Shown piece by piece: positions 13,746 to 21,583 of a stretch of 35,650 nucleotides of DNA. Under the pieces are notes generated by a model that was not told the DNA's origin, did not search any database, and saw only the letters and a list, made by a program, of their open reading frames with translations. This DNA is from a virus: IMG/VR virus record IMGVR_UViG_3300050119_000068, positions 1 to 35,650 of that record; one strand, written 5' to 3'. A program made the position numbers and the translations under genes. Position 1 is the stretch's first letter. Every line of letters starts with the position of its first letter.

Positions 13746-15359
13746 ATGGGAAAGCTCGTCTCCGGCCTTGACTCTCCCGAGCCGGAGACGGCCCCGACAA
13801 CCCCGACAACCCCGACGCGACGACGATTCGTCCGCACTCCGGCCCTGGACGGGGGCGTCCCGTCCGCACCGTCCAGGCCGTCGGGCACCGACGAGCAAGA
13901 GGCATTCTGGCAAGCCCTCGTCGAGCAAAATTCGTCAGTCGCTCTCCAAGCGAGAGCAGGAACCGGCAAGAGCTTCTCTTGCCGGGAAGGTATCCACCGA
14001 ATCCGCAAGCATGACAGGGGGCTTATTTGTTCCTACGTGGCTTATAACCGAGCCATCGCAAATGACTTTCAGGAAGGTCTACCCGACGGGGCGAGCGCAA
14101 CCACGATGCACTCGGCCGGGTATGCCGCTCTCAGGATGGCTTACCCGAACTTAGGGGAACCGGAGAAGTTTAAAGCCTGGCGACATATGGATACGATCTT
14201 GCCTCGTCGCGACAAGCTCACAAAACAGGCGAAAGCCGTCGTCGTCAAGCTGGCCGCGCTTTGCAAAGGATTCCTTCTCGACGACCCGTCACCCGATACC
14301 CTCGAACGATTGGCCGCTTCCTTTGCGATCAACATCCCCCGGACGCTCCGAACCGTCGTGCATCGATCCGTTCCCCAACTGCTTGCGGCTTGCCTGGTGG
14401 ACCTGACGGCCGTCGATTTCGACGACATGGTTTGGCTTCCGGTCAAGCTCCATCTCGACTTCGATCCGCTCGACTTCCTTTTTATTGATGAAGCGCAAGA
14501 CCTCGACCCATGCCAGCATGCTTTCGTGAAACGTATGGCCGGTAAGTACGGCCGACTCGTTATCGTCGGCGATCCAAGGCAGGCCATCTACGGCTTCCGG
14601 GGGGCCGACTCTCAGTCGATGGATACACTCGCTGACAGCCTTCCGAGGCTGACACGACTTCCCCTGACGCTCTCTTTCCGGTGTCCCGTCAGTCACGTCA
14701 AGCTCGTGAATAACCTGGTTCCCGACTTCCGTCATAAGGAGGACGCAATCGAGGGTGTCATCGACGTTGATTTCGATATCAATGATATCAACGTTGGTAT
14801 GATGGTTTTATGCCGGACTAACGCTCCATTGGTTTCGCTGGCCTTCCGGCTGGCCGGGTCGGGCGTCCCGGTCGCTATCCAGGGCCGCGACTTAGGAGAC
14901 GGACTCGCGAAGCTCATCGAATCCTTCGATACCAATACCGCCAACGACCTTTGCTCAAAGGTCCAAGATTGGAGACTCTCAGAACTCCGGCGTCTCTCCG
15001 ACCTGGACAATTGCGAAGATGAAATGGTCAGGGTCAATGATACGTGTGAATGTATCATGGCCGCTTCCGAAGGATGTTGCCTCGCCGACGAGGTCCGCGA
15101 CAAGGTCAAGTCGATGTTCGTCGACAAGTCCAAGGCCGAGCAATCCAACTGCGTTCTGCTCTCGTCGATCCATCGTGCCAAGGGTCGAGAAGCCCGGCAT
15201 ATCGTGATCCTCCGGCCGGAGCTACTTCCCCACCCGATGAGTAAATCCCCGGCGTCACGCATGCAAGAATCGAATCTTGCCTATGTGGCCGCTACCCGTT
15301 CTCTCGATCGACTTTCGTTCGTTGGCCCCATTCCAGACATCTACCAATCGGAGACTTGA
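13746..15359 (+). CDS. UvrD/Rep-like superfamily 1 DNA helicase
   Basis: This encodes 537 residues with AAGGA before the ATG. The N-terminal 45 residues are a disordered Thr/Pro linker. Motif I is AGTGKSF at residues 71-77 (K75, S76), motif II is DEAQD at 248-252, and motif III is VGDPRQAIYGFRGA at 274-287. Motif IV is SFR at 310-312, motif V is SSIHRAKG at 473-480, and motif VI is YVAATRS at 513-519. All core residues for ATP binding and DNA translocation are present. It is shorter than bacterial UvrD, with small 1B/2B insertions, as in phage helicases. It begins the replication block and probably unwinds DNA with the SSB and primase-helicase that follow. Confidence 0.88.
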   Translation: MGKLVSGLDSPEPETAPTTPTTPTRRRFVRTPALDGGVPSAPSRPSGTDEQEAFWQALVEQNSSVALQARAGTGKSFSCREGIHRIRKHDRGLICSYVAYNRAIANDFQEGLPDGASATTMHSAGYAALRMAYPNLGEPEKFKAWRHMDTILPRRDKLTKQAKAVVVKLAALCKGFLLDDPSPDTLERLAASFAINIPRTLRTVVHRSVPQLLAACLVDLTAVDFDDMVWLPVKLHLDFDPLDFLFIDEAQDLDPCQHAFVKRMAGKYGRLVIVGDPRQAIYGFRGADSQSMDTLADSLPRLTRLPLTLSFRCPVSHVKLVNNLVPDFRHKEDAIEGVIDVDFDINDINVGMMVLCRTNAPLVSLAFRLAGSGVPVAIQGRDLGDGLAKLIESFDTNTANDLCSKVQDWRLSELRRLSDLDNCEDEMVRVNDTCECIMAASEGCCLADEVRDKVKSMFVDKSKAEQSNCVLLSSIHRAKGREARHIVILRPELLPHPMSKSPASRMQESNLAYVAATRSLDRLSFVGPIPDIYQSET

Positions 15360-15363
15360 AGAC

Positions 15364-16107
15364 ATGGGCAGGAAACTAACCGGATCAACCCCCCGCGATA
15401 TCATCCCGCCTCGGGTCTACGGCGCTCGCGTCGCGTGCGTCTATGAACTCGGGACGCAACCCCCAAGCACCGCGCAGTATGACGCCAAGCTGCAATACCT
15501 CGTTACCTTCGAACTCCATTCCGTCCGTCGCAACGTCCCGGCGCTCGACCCGCAAGGGGAAGTCTATCAGGTGTCCGGGTTCGTCCCGGCCTATCTCGGG
15601 TCGTCAAGCAAGCCGTCACATATGCTCGACTTGATCCAAGCGTGCGAGGGCCGCAAGTTCACGCAGGCCGAGATTGACGGGGGATACGACCCGGAAACGC
15701 TCATCGGGGCGCTTCTCCAAGTGAAAGTGACGACCGCAACGAAAGTCGCCGGGGGCGAATACTCCAAGGCCGAGAGCTATCTGGCGATCGACCCCGACGA
15801 CGTTTTCGACGAGTCCACCGGCAAGGGATTCGACCCGGAGCCGATCGTCTCCGACGTGTTCTTTGAGATCGATCCCAAGAATCCGACGGTTATTCCGGCC
15901 GACGTTCCCGAATGGGTCGGGAAGATGATTATGAAATCATCAGAGTACCAAGCGGGCCTGAAACGCAAGCCGGAGCCGGAAGCCGCTCCGGCCGGAGATG
16001 CCGGAGCGGCGGGCAACCGCCGACGCCGGACGGCCGGAGCCGCCGCACCGGCCCCGGCCGCAAGCACCGCGACGGCAACAGCCGACGACGAGGATATCCC
16101 GTTCTGA
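15364..16107 (+). CDS. Phage single-stranded DNA-binding-like protein with acidic SSB-type tip
   Basis: This encodes 247 residues from ATG 15364, five bases after the helicase stop. The core (residues 17-150) is strand-rich: YGARVACVYELGT, LQYLVTFELHSV, then SSKPSHMLDLIQACEGRKFTQAE and LIGALLQVKVT. This matches the phage SSB-like/DUF669 pattern, in which a short W/C-x-GR helix precedes the last strands. Residues 200-240 form an Ala/Pro/Arg-rich disordered linker, and the protein ends DDEDIPF, the classic acidic-PF tip used by bacterial SSBs to recruit partner proteins. Core and tip together make an ssDNA-binding role likely. Confidence 0.72.
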   Translation: MGRKLTGSTPRDIIPPRVYGARVACVYELGTQPPSTAQYDAKLQYLVTFELHSVRRNVPALDPQGEVYQVSGFVPAYLGSSSKPSHMLDLIQACEGRKFTQAEIDGGYDPETLIGALLQVKVTTATKVAGGEYSKAESYLAIDPDDVFDESTGKGFDPEPIVSDVFFEIDPKNPTVIPADVPEWVGKMIMKSSEYQAGLKRKPEPEAAPAGDAGAAGNRRRRTAGAAAPAPAASTATATADDEDIPF

Positions 16108-16154
16108 TCCGATCTCGCCGAACGGCCTTCACACCCTCTCTGAGTGGTTCTCGA

Positions 16155-16189
16155 CCTGGACTAGCGGATTACACCGCCGCTAGTCCAGG
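16155..16189. other. Perfect intergenic hairpin without T-tract
   Basis: The 13-base arms CCTGGACTAGCGG (16155-16167) and their exact complement (16177-16189) flank a 9-base loop. This lies in the 125-bp gap between the SSB-like and primase-helicase genes. No T-run follows, so it is more likely an RNA-processing, pausing or protein-binding element than an intrinsic terminator. Confidence 0.6.
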
Positions 16190-16232
16190 GAAGCCGCCAA
16201 GCTCCTACCTCGGATGATCGGACCTCTCCTCC

Positions 16233-18317
16233 ATGGGCAAGCTAATCAAAGGAAGCGCTGGCAGCGGATCGGATTCCGCGAAGGGGAAGATTGATTGGTC
16301 GAAGCTCAAAGCCGATATCATCTCGCATCTCGATATCAAAAAGGAGTATACCGAGCTTGGCGTCAAATTCGGCTCCGGCACGCCAAGCCCGAAGGGATTC
16401 CTCGAATGTCACGCGATGGGTCGTCCCGACCATAATCCGAGCGCGGCCATCAACCTCAAGACGGGAGTCTATGTCGACGCGGGTGGAGATCACTCGACCC
16501 TCGGTTTCCTCGAATTCGCCCTCCGCAACGGCAACCGAGGATCATGGCTCGAGACGGCCAAATATTACGCGGACAAGGCGGGCGTCCCGTTCGGACGGCC
16601 GGAATTCTCATCGAAAGGGAAGATACTTGAAGAGATACTAAAATACGTCGATGACAACGGCGATCTCCAATACGGAGTTTTCCGCTATCGGATGCCGAAC
16701 GGGGTCAAGGATTTCCGTCAGTGCCGATGGGATGGAAAGGAATGGCACAAAGAGAAAGGGAACATGGATGGGGTTCGACCTCTCCCGTACCAGCTTCCCG
16801 AACTCATCAGCGCCAGCAAAGATGAGACGATCTTTATCGCTGAAGGGGAAAAGGACGTCGATCGGCTCCGATCGGAGGGACTGACGGCGACGACGAACCA
16901 CCAAGGATCGAACTCGACCGACGTGACTTGGCCGCAACCGAGCTTCCTCCCTTGGTTCAAGGGCCGAGACTGCGTCGTGATCGCGGACAACGACGAGGCG
17001 GGACACAAGCACGCTCACAAGGTTTGCGGCCACCTCTTCAACACGGCCGGTCGAATCCGCTACCTCGAACTGCCCAACCTTCCCCAAAAAGGAGATGTGT
17101 CCGATTGGCTCGACGCGGGGAACTCGATTGAGGACCTCGGACGGCTGGCCTTTCGGGCGATCGACTGGACTCCTTCACTCGCCGAAGACGCGAAGGGCAA
17201 GCCGCTCAAGGGGACGATCCTTTACGATCTCCGGCATATCGAACCGGACGATATCCAACTGACTTGCTTCGAAGATATCGAGGCCAAAGAAGTCCAATGG
17301 TTGATCCCCAACAAGGTCGCGATTGGCAAGATGACTTTGTTCGTTGGCATTCCCGACGTCGGCAAGAGCTACATCACGACGGACTTGGTTGCCCGGGTAA
17401 CGAGGGGAGCCGAGATTCCCGGCGCTGGGGGACAGTGTTTCGAGCCGGGATCGGCCCTGATCTTCAGCGCGGAAGACGACCCTAACGATACGATCAAGCC
17501 CCGGCTGGTCAAATGCGGGGCCGATTGCTCCAAGGTCCACGTTCTTTCGTCAGTCAAGGATTCGACCGGAAGCTATACCCCGTTCAACCTCTCTTATATC
17601 GACCATCTTGAGCACGCCGTCATGAGGCTCAAGGATTGCAAGCTCATCATTATCGACCCCGTGTCGAGCTATATCGGGTCAGGAACCGACGAGCATCGGA
17701 ACGCCGAAATCCGGTCGATACTGAAGCCATTGAGCGACATGGCAGCGCGACAAGGGGTCGCGGTTATCATCGTCGTCCACCTGAATAGAAGCTCCGGGAC
17801 GTCGGTGATGGCACGGATCGGAGGCTCTTACGCCTACGTGCAAATGTGTCGTTCATCGTGGTTCATCAATAAGGATAAGGAAGATCCGGAGAAGTGCTTG
17901 ATTACCAAAGTCAAGAACAACACAGCCCCCCGCAACCAAGGAGGATTGGCCTATCGGATCGGCGATGACGGATTGGTCAATTGGCTCGATGAGGCAGTCA
18001 CAATGACCGCCGACGAGTCGCTTACACCCGACTCCAAGCCCACCTTCGCTAAGTCTACCAAGGCCGGATCACTCGACCTTGCGGTTGCTTGGCTCCGAGA
18101 GCACGCGGCCGGGAAGGGGATGATGGATAGTGTTGCTCTGATCGCCGAAGCTCGGAAAGCTGGCATCGCTCGTGATCCCATGTACAAGGCAAAAGAAGCT
18201 CTCGGGGGTAAAGCTCGGAAGGGCATGGGCGATGGCGCTCCTTGGTTTTGGGAGATTCCTGCCGACGCTCCCGAAGGGCCGGAAGTAACTTCCGGAGACG
18301 AAAATGTTCCGTTCTAA
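16233..18317 (+). CDS. TOPRIM primase - AAA (RepA-like) helicase fusion
   Basis: This encodes 694 residues. Residues 50-100 resemble the DnaG/T7-gp4 N-terminal ribbon (FLECHAMGRPDHNPSAAI, VYVDAGGDHSTLGFLEF), but the CxxC zinc ligands are lost. Residues 197-310 are a TOPRIM domain with EGEKD (204-208) and ADNDEAG (251-257), the metal-binding acids. Residues 360-560 are a RecA-like AAA_25 helicase with Walker A GIPDVGKS (372-379), Walker B LIIID (471-475) and the VVHLNRS and MARIGGSYAYVQMCRS segments. A C-terminal winged-helix-like domain ends GDENVPF, again an SSB-like tip. Such proteins make primers and unwind the fork. The candidate origin follows immediately. No Shine-Dalgarno sequence is seen. 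Confidence 0.88.
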   Translation: MGKLIKGSAGSGSDSAKGKIDWSKLKADIISHLDIKKEYTELGVKFGSGTPSPKGFLECHAMGRPDHNPSAAINLKTGVYVDAGGDHSTLGFLEFALRNGNRGSWLETAKYYADKAGVPFGRPEFSSKGKILEEILKYVDDNGDLQYGVFRYRMPNGVKDFRQCRWDGKEWHKEKGNMDGVRPLPYQLPELISASKDETIFIAEGEKDVDRLRSEGLTATTNHQGSNSTDVTWPQPSFLPWFKGRDCVVIADNDEAGHKHAHKVCGHLFNTAGRIRYLELPNLPQKGDVSDWLDAGNSIEDLGRLAFRAIDWTPSLAEDAKGKPLKGTILYDLRHIEPDDIQLTCFEDIEAKEVQWLIPNKVAIGKMTLFVGIPDVGKSYITTDLVARVTRGAEIPGAGGQCFEPGSALIFSAEDDPNDTIKPRLVKCGADCSKVHVLSSVKDSTGSYTPFNLSYIDHLEHAVMRLKDCKLIIIDPVSSYIGSGTDEHRNAEIRSILKPLSDMAARQGVAVIIVVHLNRSSGTSVMARIGGSYAYVQMCRSSWFINKDKEDPEKCLITKVKNNTAPRNQGGLAYRIGDDGLVNWLDEAVTMTADESLTPDSKPTFAKSTKAGSLDLAVAWLREHAAGKGMMDSVALIAEARKAGIARDPMYKAKEALGGKARKGMGDGAPWFWEIPADAPEGPEVTSGDENVPF

Positions 18318-18398
18318 AAACAGATTCCCCATATCACCTTATCCAGAAAGGAATTGCATCAAGAGTCGCGTTTTCAACTTTTAAACCGAGAGGTCTAT

Positions 18399-18621
18399 CC
18401 GTAAGTTAGTAAGTTACGGAAGTTACGGAAGTTGCCACCTCTGCAACGTCCGTAACTTGCGGAAGATTAACTCCTCTCTATCTCTTACGTGGCTTCCGTA
18501 AGTTACGTAAGTTAGTCTTCTGTACACTAGACCTCTGTCTACTAAGTGTATCTTCCGTAACTTACGGTCTTCCGTAACTTCCGTTCTACCTTTGACCCCT
18601 CTTTTTCTTCGTAAGTTACTT
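18399..18621. repeat. Cluster of 13-bp palindromic motifs (iteron/operator array), candidate origin
   Basis: The consensus is CCGTAASTTACGG, itself a palindrome. Sites begin at 18399, 18407, 18416, 18450, 18496, 18505, 18555 (perfect), 18572 and 18609, with 10-13 of 13 bases matching in most. Several sites overlap at 8-9-base spacing. The cluster sits in the longest non-coding gap of the genome, which is AT-richer than its surroundings and directly downstream of the primase-helicase gene. Iteron arrays of this form bind replication initiators, though a cooperative repressor array is the alternative. Bases 18318-18398 hold no recognised feature. Confidence 0.75.
18420..18458. repeat. 16-bp inverted repeat inside the iteron cluster
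   Basis: The arms at 18420-18435 and 18443-18458 match at 15 of 16 positions around a 7-base loop (CACCTCT). The arms contain motif copies in opposite orientation, so the DNA could extrude as a cruciform or fold as an RNA hairpin. Confidence 0.75.
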
Positions 18622-18640
18622 CGACCCTACCCCTCCCTCT

Positions 18641-18674
18641 CTATATATATAGCTTAGCTAAGCAGTATATATAG
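18641..18674. repeat. 34-bp AT-rich palindrome next to the iteron cluster
   Basis: CTATATATA (18641-18649) pairs with TATATATAG (18666-18674) around the perfect 12-base palindrome GCTTAGCTAAGC (18652-18663); 15 of 17 positions per arm pair. Its extreme AT content in a GC-rich genome suits a DNA-unwinding element, and TATATA could also serve as a promoter -10 for the gene at 18703. Confidence 0.65.
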
Positions 18675-18702
18675 ACGGAGCCTTGAGACGGATGTTAATA
18701 TC

Positions 18703-19104
18703 ATGAATCATCGGAGGACAAAGAATAACGCTCCGGCCGGGTTGCTCGAAACCGTCCCGTCCGTCTCGACCGCTCCGGCCCCTCGGAAGCCGGCTCCAAA
18801 TCCCGAACCGGCCTACGGCTCGACGACGATCTACGTTCTCCGTCTCACCGTCACCGGTATCTCAGGCGACTGGTTCCTTTCGTCCGGGGCGTCGATCGGA
18901 AATCTCATGCGGACCCCGTCACCTTTTAACGCGATGCCATTCGTTTCGATTGCGGCTATCAACAACTTCCTCAATGACTTGCCGGAGACCAACAAACATA
19001 AGATGAACGAATTCGCCCCATCAGCCGTCGTCGTCGAAGTTCTTGTTTCCAAACCCGTCCAGACCTTCCATTGCGTCGTCCTCCAAGAATCCCTTGACTC
19101 ATAA
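18703..19104 (+). CDS. Hypothetical protein following the candidate origin
   Basis: This encodes 133 residues with CGGAGG near the ATG region. The N-terminal 40 residues are Pro/Ala-rich and basic. Residues 42-130 form an alpha/beta domain (TTIYVLRLTVTGISGDWFLS, SIAAINNFLNDL, SAVVVEVLVSKPVQTFHCVVLQES). It is the first gene downstream of the iteron array, so its product could act on that site, but no DNA-binding motif is recognised. Together with the next gene (12-base gap) it forms an operon. Confidence 0.6.
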   Translation: MNHRRTKNNAPAGLLETVPSVSTAPAPRKPAPNPEPAYGSTTIYVLRLTVTGISGDWFLSSGASIGNLMRTPSPFNAMPFVSIAAINNFLNDLPETNKHKMNEFAPSAVVVEVLVSKPVQTFHCVVLQESLDS

Positions 19105-19116
19105 GAGAGAATCGCT

Positions 19117-20394
19117 ATGTCAGTTGGAACCGCCCCGACCTCGATCCGAAAGCGTAAGAGCAAAGTCGCTCCGGCCGCTGAATCCGAAGCCGTCCTGCTT
19201 CCTGACCCCCAACCCGCGCCGCCCCCTCCCGTCGAGCCGAAGGCCCCCAGCGGCCCCAAGGTGAAGCCGGAGACCGTCGAACCGTCCACCGAGTCGGGAA
19301 CCGCTCCGGTCGCCACAGAGGCCATCCAGGCCGACGAGGTCGAGCCGGAAACCGTCGAAGCGGTCGTCGATGCAATCGTTGAGATGGCCAGAAACGCGAC
19401 CCTTATTCCGGCCGTCAAGCCGGAGGCCGTCGAGCCGGAGCCGCAAGCATCGATCGTCGCTCTTGCCGACGACCTGGCGTCGGCGCGGGAAGCCGTCGAG
19501 CGGGCCGCACTTGCCTTCGGCGCAGGCGTCAAGGCCGGATCGTCACTCGCGATGGACCGTGCTCTTGAAGCCGTCGCCAAAAACGCGGACATCCGTCGCA
19601 AGACGATCTACGTCAACGAGCTTGAAGGTACCTGGCAGGACGCGAAGATCGAAGCAGCGGACGCCAAAAAGGCTTGGGAATCGGCCGCAAAAGCCCTGCA
19701 TTCGTTCATCATCCAGGGGGAGGAAACCCTTCCCCTCTTCGACTCGGCCAACGACGACGAGACGGAGACCGTCCAGGCCGTCCAGGCTCCGACCCCGGCC
19801 CCCTCGGTTGCTCCGGCCCCGAAGGCCGTCGAAGTCGTCGAGACGCTTCCCGACGGCGCGATCGACACCAAGCCCGGAGAGTCATGGCGACGGGTTGAGA
19901 TCGACGCACTCGATCTCTCCGATATCATCGTCGAGAAGCTTCGTGGGTATATCTCCAAGATCACCCCGAAGGGTATCAACACGGTTGGAGATATGACCGA
20001 CTTTCAGACGGCTTCCGGCCTCTGGAACGACATCCCCGGTATCGGGGCCGTCGCGGCCAACAAGATCGACGACGCACACGCCGCTTTCTGGAAGGGGTGG
20101 AAACAACGCAACAACACCCCATCACAAGAGAATGCGACTGCCATCAATACGTATGAACTCTCTTGCACTTCGACCGACGGGGTCAAGCGGGTTCTCACGA
20201 CGTTCAATGGGTCGTTGGCAGAGGCCGAAGCGAAGGCCGACGATATGGAGTCGGCACAGGGGATCGTCGTCAATATCTTGATGGATTGTCCCGACTGTGA
20301 GGGATCGGGCGACGTCCAGGGCGTTGAGTGTGCGTCGTGCGACGGAGTCGGACGGATCGACCCGTTCGACCAGTCTCCGACCGTCGCGGACTGA
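19117..20394 (+). CDS. HhH and zinc-knuckle protein with disordered N-terminus
   Basis: This encodes 425 residues with GAGAGA before the ATG. Residues 1-120 are low-complexity Pro/Glu/Val/Ala repeats (KPEAVEPE-type). Residues 120-205 are helical. Residues 300-317 (LWNDIPGIGAVAANKIDDA) form a helix-hairpin-helix, a non-specific DNA-backbone-binding element. Residues 391-408 hold a DnaJ-like CxxC...CxxC zinc knuckle (C391, C394, C405, C408) with the GxG spacing of that family. Both elements point to nucleic-acid binding, and its place behind the candidate origin suggests a replication or recombination accessory role (inference). The whole architecture is not one I recognise. Confidence 0.65.
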   Translation: MSVGTAPTSIRKRKSKVAPAAESEAVLLPDPQPAPPPPVEPKAPSGPKVKPETVEPSTESGTAPVATEAIQADEVEPETVEAVVDAIVEMARNATLIPAVKPEAVEPEPQASIVALADDLASAREAVERAALAFGAGVKAGSSLAMDRALEAVAKNADIRRKTIYVNELEGTWQDAKIEAADAKKAWESAAKALHSFIIQGEETLPLFDSANDDETETVQAVQAPTPAPSVAPAPKAVEVVETLPDGAIDTKPGESWRRVEIDALDLSDIIVEKLRGYISKITPKGINTVGDMTDFQTASGLWNDIPGIGAVAANKIDDAHAAFWKGWKQRNNTPSQENATAINTYELSCTSTDGVKRVLTTFNGSLAEAEAKADDMESAQGIVVNILMDCPDCEGSGDVQGVECASCDGVGRIDPFDQSPTVAD

Positions 20395-20447
20395 TTTCCA
20401 GCGGAGCCGGGTGGGTTCGATCGGTTCGGATTCGCTCGGCTCCGGCC

Positions 20448-20464
20448 GGGGGGTAGGGGGGGGG
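20448..20464 (+). promoter_or_regulatory. G-run leader acting as ribosome binding site
   Basis: GGGGGG-TA-GGGGGGGGG lies just upstream of ATG 20471. It supplies an unusually G-rich ribosome site and a possible two-tract G-quadruplex element in the mRNA leader. Confidence 0.45.
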
Positions 20465-20470
20465 ATTGCG

Positions 20471-20938
20471 ATGAGAGCCAAGGATCGATACGGGAAGATG
20501 CTTGCGTATGCACGTCTCAAGTGGGATCATGAACCGATCTCGGTTATGGACGTCTGCCGGGCGACGGGGCTTCATCGGGACATTGTCGCGAAGGCAATCC
20601 CGATCTTGCGACGGGACGGCCGTTGGCCGTGGCCCCGTCGAAAGACCTGGTCGCCGGGAAATCGGAAATCGATGATCACATGGGGCGAGAAGGCTATCAC
20701 GGCCGCGACTGCCCTTCGGATCATGCACCGGATTCGGGCCGGTCGGGCCGCTTTTCTGGCCCAGGACCATCTTTGCACCGGGGTTCCTTATTGCGATCGT
20801 CGGCCGATCACCTTCGCGGAAATTCGGCCATTCTGGCGACTCGTTTCCGAGCGGATGCGAGAAGAGCAAGCGACCGAAGTGAAGCGATATCGTGGCCAGT
20901 CGGTCCCGATCTTTCGAGTCAAGGGGCAGAGTCGATGA
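20471..20938 (+). CDS. Winged-HTH-like DNA-binding protein
   Basis: This encodes 155 residues from ATG 20471; the in-frame sequence upstream is a non-coding leader. Residues 20-55 (EPISVMDVCRATGLHRDIVAKAIPILRRDGRW) form a helix-turn-helix with a following wing, as in MarR/DnaD-like winged helices. The rest is basic, with helices (ITAATALRIMHRIRAGRAAFL, FAEIRPFWRLVSERMREEQ). It overlaps the DUF1064 gene by ATGA. A replication-initiation or regulatory role is inferred. Confidence 0.6.
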   Translation: MRAKDRYGKMLAYARLKWDHEPISVMDVCRATGLHRDIVAKAIPILRRDGRWPWPRRKTWSPGNRKSMITWGEKAITAATALRIMHRIRAGRAAFLAQDHLCTGVPYCDRRPITFAEIRPFWRLVSERMREEQATEVKRYRGQSVPIFRVKGQSR

Positions 20939-21477
20939 GATGCCCGATTACCTTCCCGCCGTGGATGGCGCTCGACGCGGACGGCTGGCCCCTCGGTACG
21001 GTTATCCGGTCGATCAACCTTGCGGCTCTGGATGCCAAGCCGGTCGCTCCGGCCGTCCAGGCCGAGAGGCCGAAGGGCCGCAAGCCGCCGCCGAAGGCGA
21101 GCAAGTATCACAATACCAAAACCACATATAATAAGGTCAAGTACGATAGTCGAGCCGAAGCGGATCGGGCGATCGCGTTGGATCAATGCGTCATTATGGG
21201 TACGATCAAGCGATGGATACCCAAGCCATCGGCTCTCAGGCTCGGGTGTCACGAGAACGTCTATCGACCCGATTACCATGTCATCGGCATTGATGGATCG
21301 GAGCGATATGAGGACGTGAAGGGGATGGAGACCCCGAAGTTCAAACGGGACGTGAAGCTCTGGCGTCAATACGGCCCTTGCGACCTATGGCTTATCAAGG
21401 GTAAGCGAATCGAGGCTATCGACGGGGCAGGGGGGTTGGCCTACCACCGGGCGCTAGTGGACAAGGGGGCCGACTGA
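20935..21477 (+). CDS. DUF1064 family nuclease-like protein
   Basis: This encodes 180 residues. The conserved DUF1064 features are visible: SKYHNTKTTYNKVKYDSRAEADRA at residues 60-83, a central helix-strand (ALDQCVIMGTIKRWIPKP), YRPDYHVIGIDGSERYEDVKG (PDY and EDVKG), and KFKRDVKLWRQYG. The E...PD...E-x-K arrangement (E80-region, D117-region, EDVK) is that of PD-(D/E)xK resolvase-like nucleases. Phage members are thought to act in recombination or branched-DNA resolution. The start ATG overlaps the previous stop. Confidence 0.78.
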   Translation: MRCPITFPPWMALDADGWPLGTVIRSINLAALDAKPVAPAVQAERPKGRKPPPKASKYHNTKTTYNKVKYDSRAEADRAIALDQCVIMGTIKRWIPKPSALRLGCHENVYRPDYHVIGIDGSERYEDVKGMETPKFKRDVKLWRQYGPCDLWLIKGKRIEAIDGAGGLAYHRALVDKGAD

Positions 21478-21494
21478 CCTCGTTTCCGAGGCCC

Positions 21495-21539
21495 GAAACA
21501 ACGTCCGATAATGGGTGTTATGTTCAATACGGTTGTTTC
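21495..21539. promoter_or_regulatory. Inverted repeat upstream of HNH gene
   Basis: GAAACAAC (21495-21502) and GTTGTTTC (21532-21539) are exact complements 29 bases apart, in the 106-bp gap before the HNH gene. The gap is AT-richer than the genome and could hold a promoter with a protein-binding site; no convincing -35/-10 pair is seen. Confidence 0.35.
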
Positions 21540-21583
21540 AGTTGATATCTGTCCAGGTATACAAGAGAGAGGAATACCCATCC

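Noticed and set aside
13340-14008. Long minus-strand frame encoding Pro-Val-Pro-Gly repeats
   Set aside because: Same cause: the complement of the hexamers is open in every frame. There is no ribosome site and it overlaps the helicase gene.
13012-14154. 380-codon open frame (Arg-Val repeats) across the hexamer tract
   Set aside because: It is a shadow of the repeat: all frames are open there. Its ends run through the DUF6948-like and helicase genes in the wrong frame.
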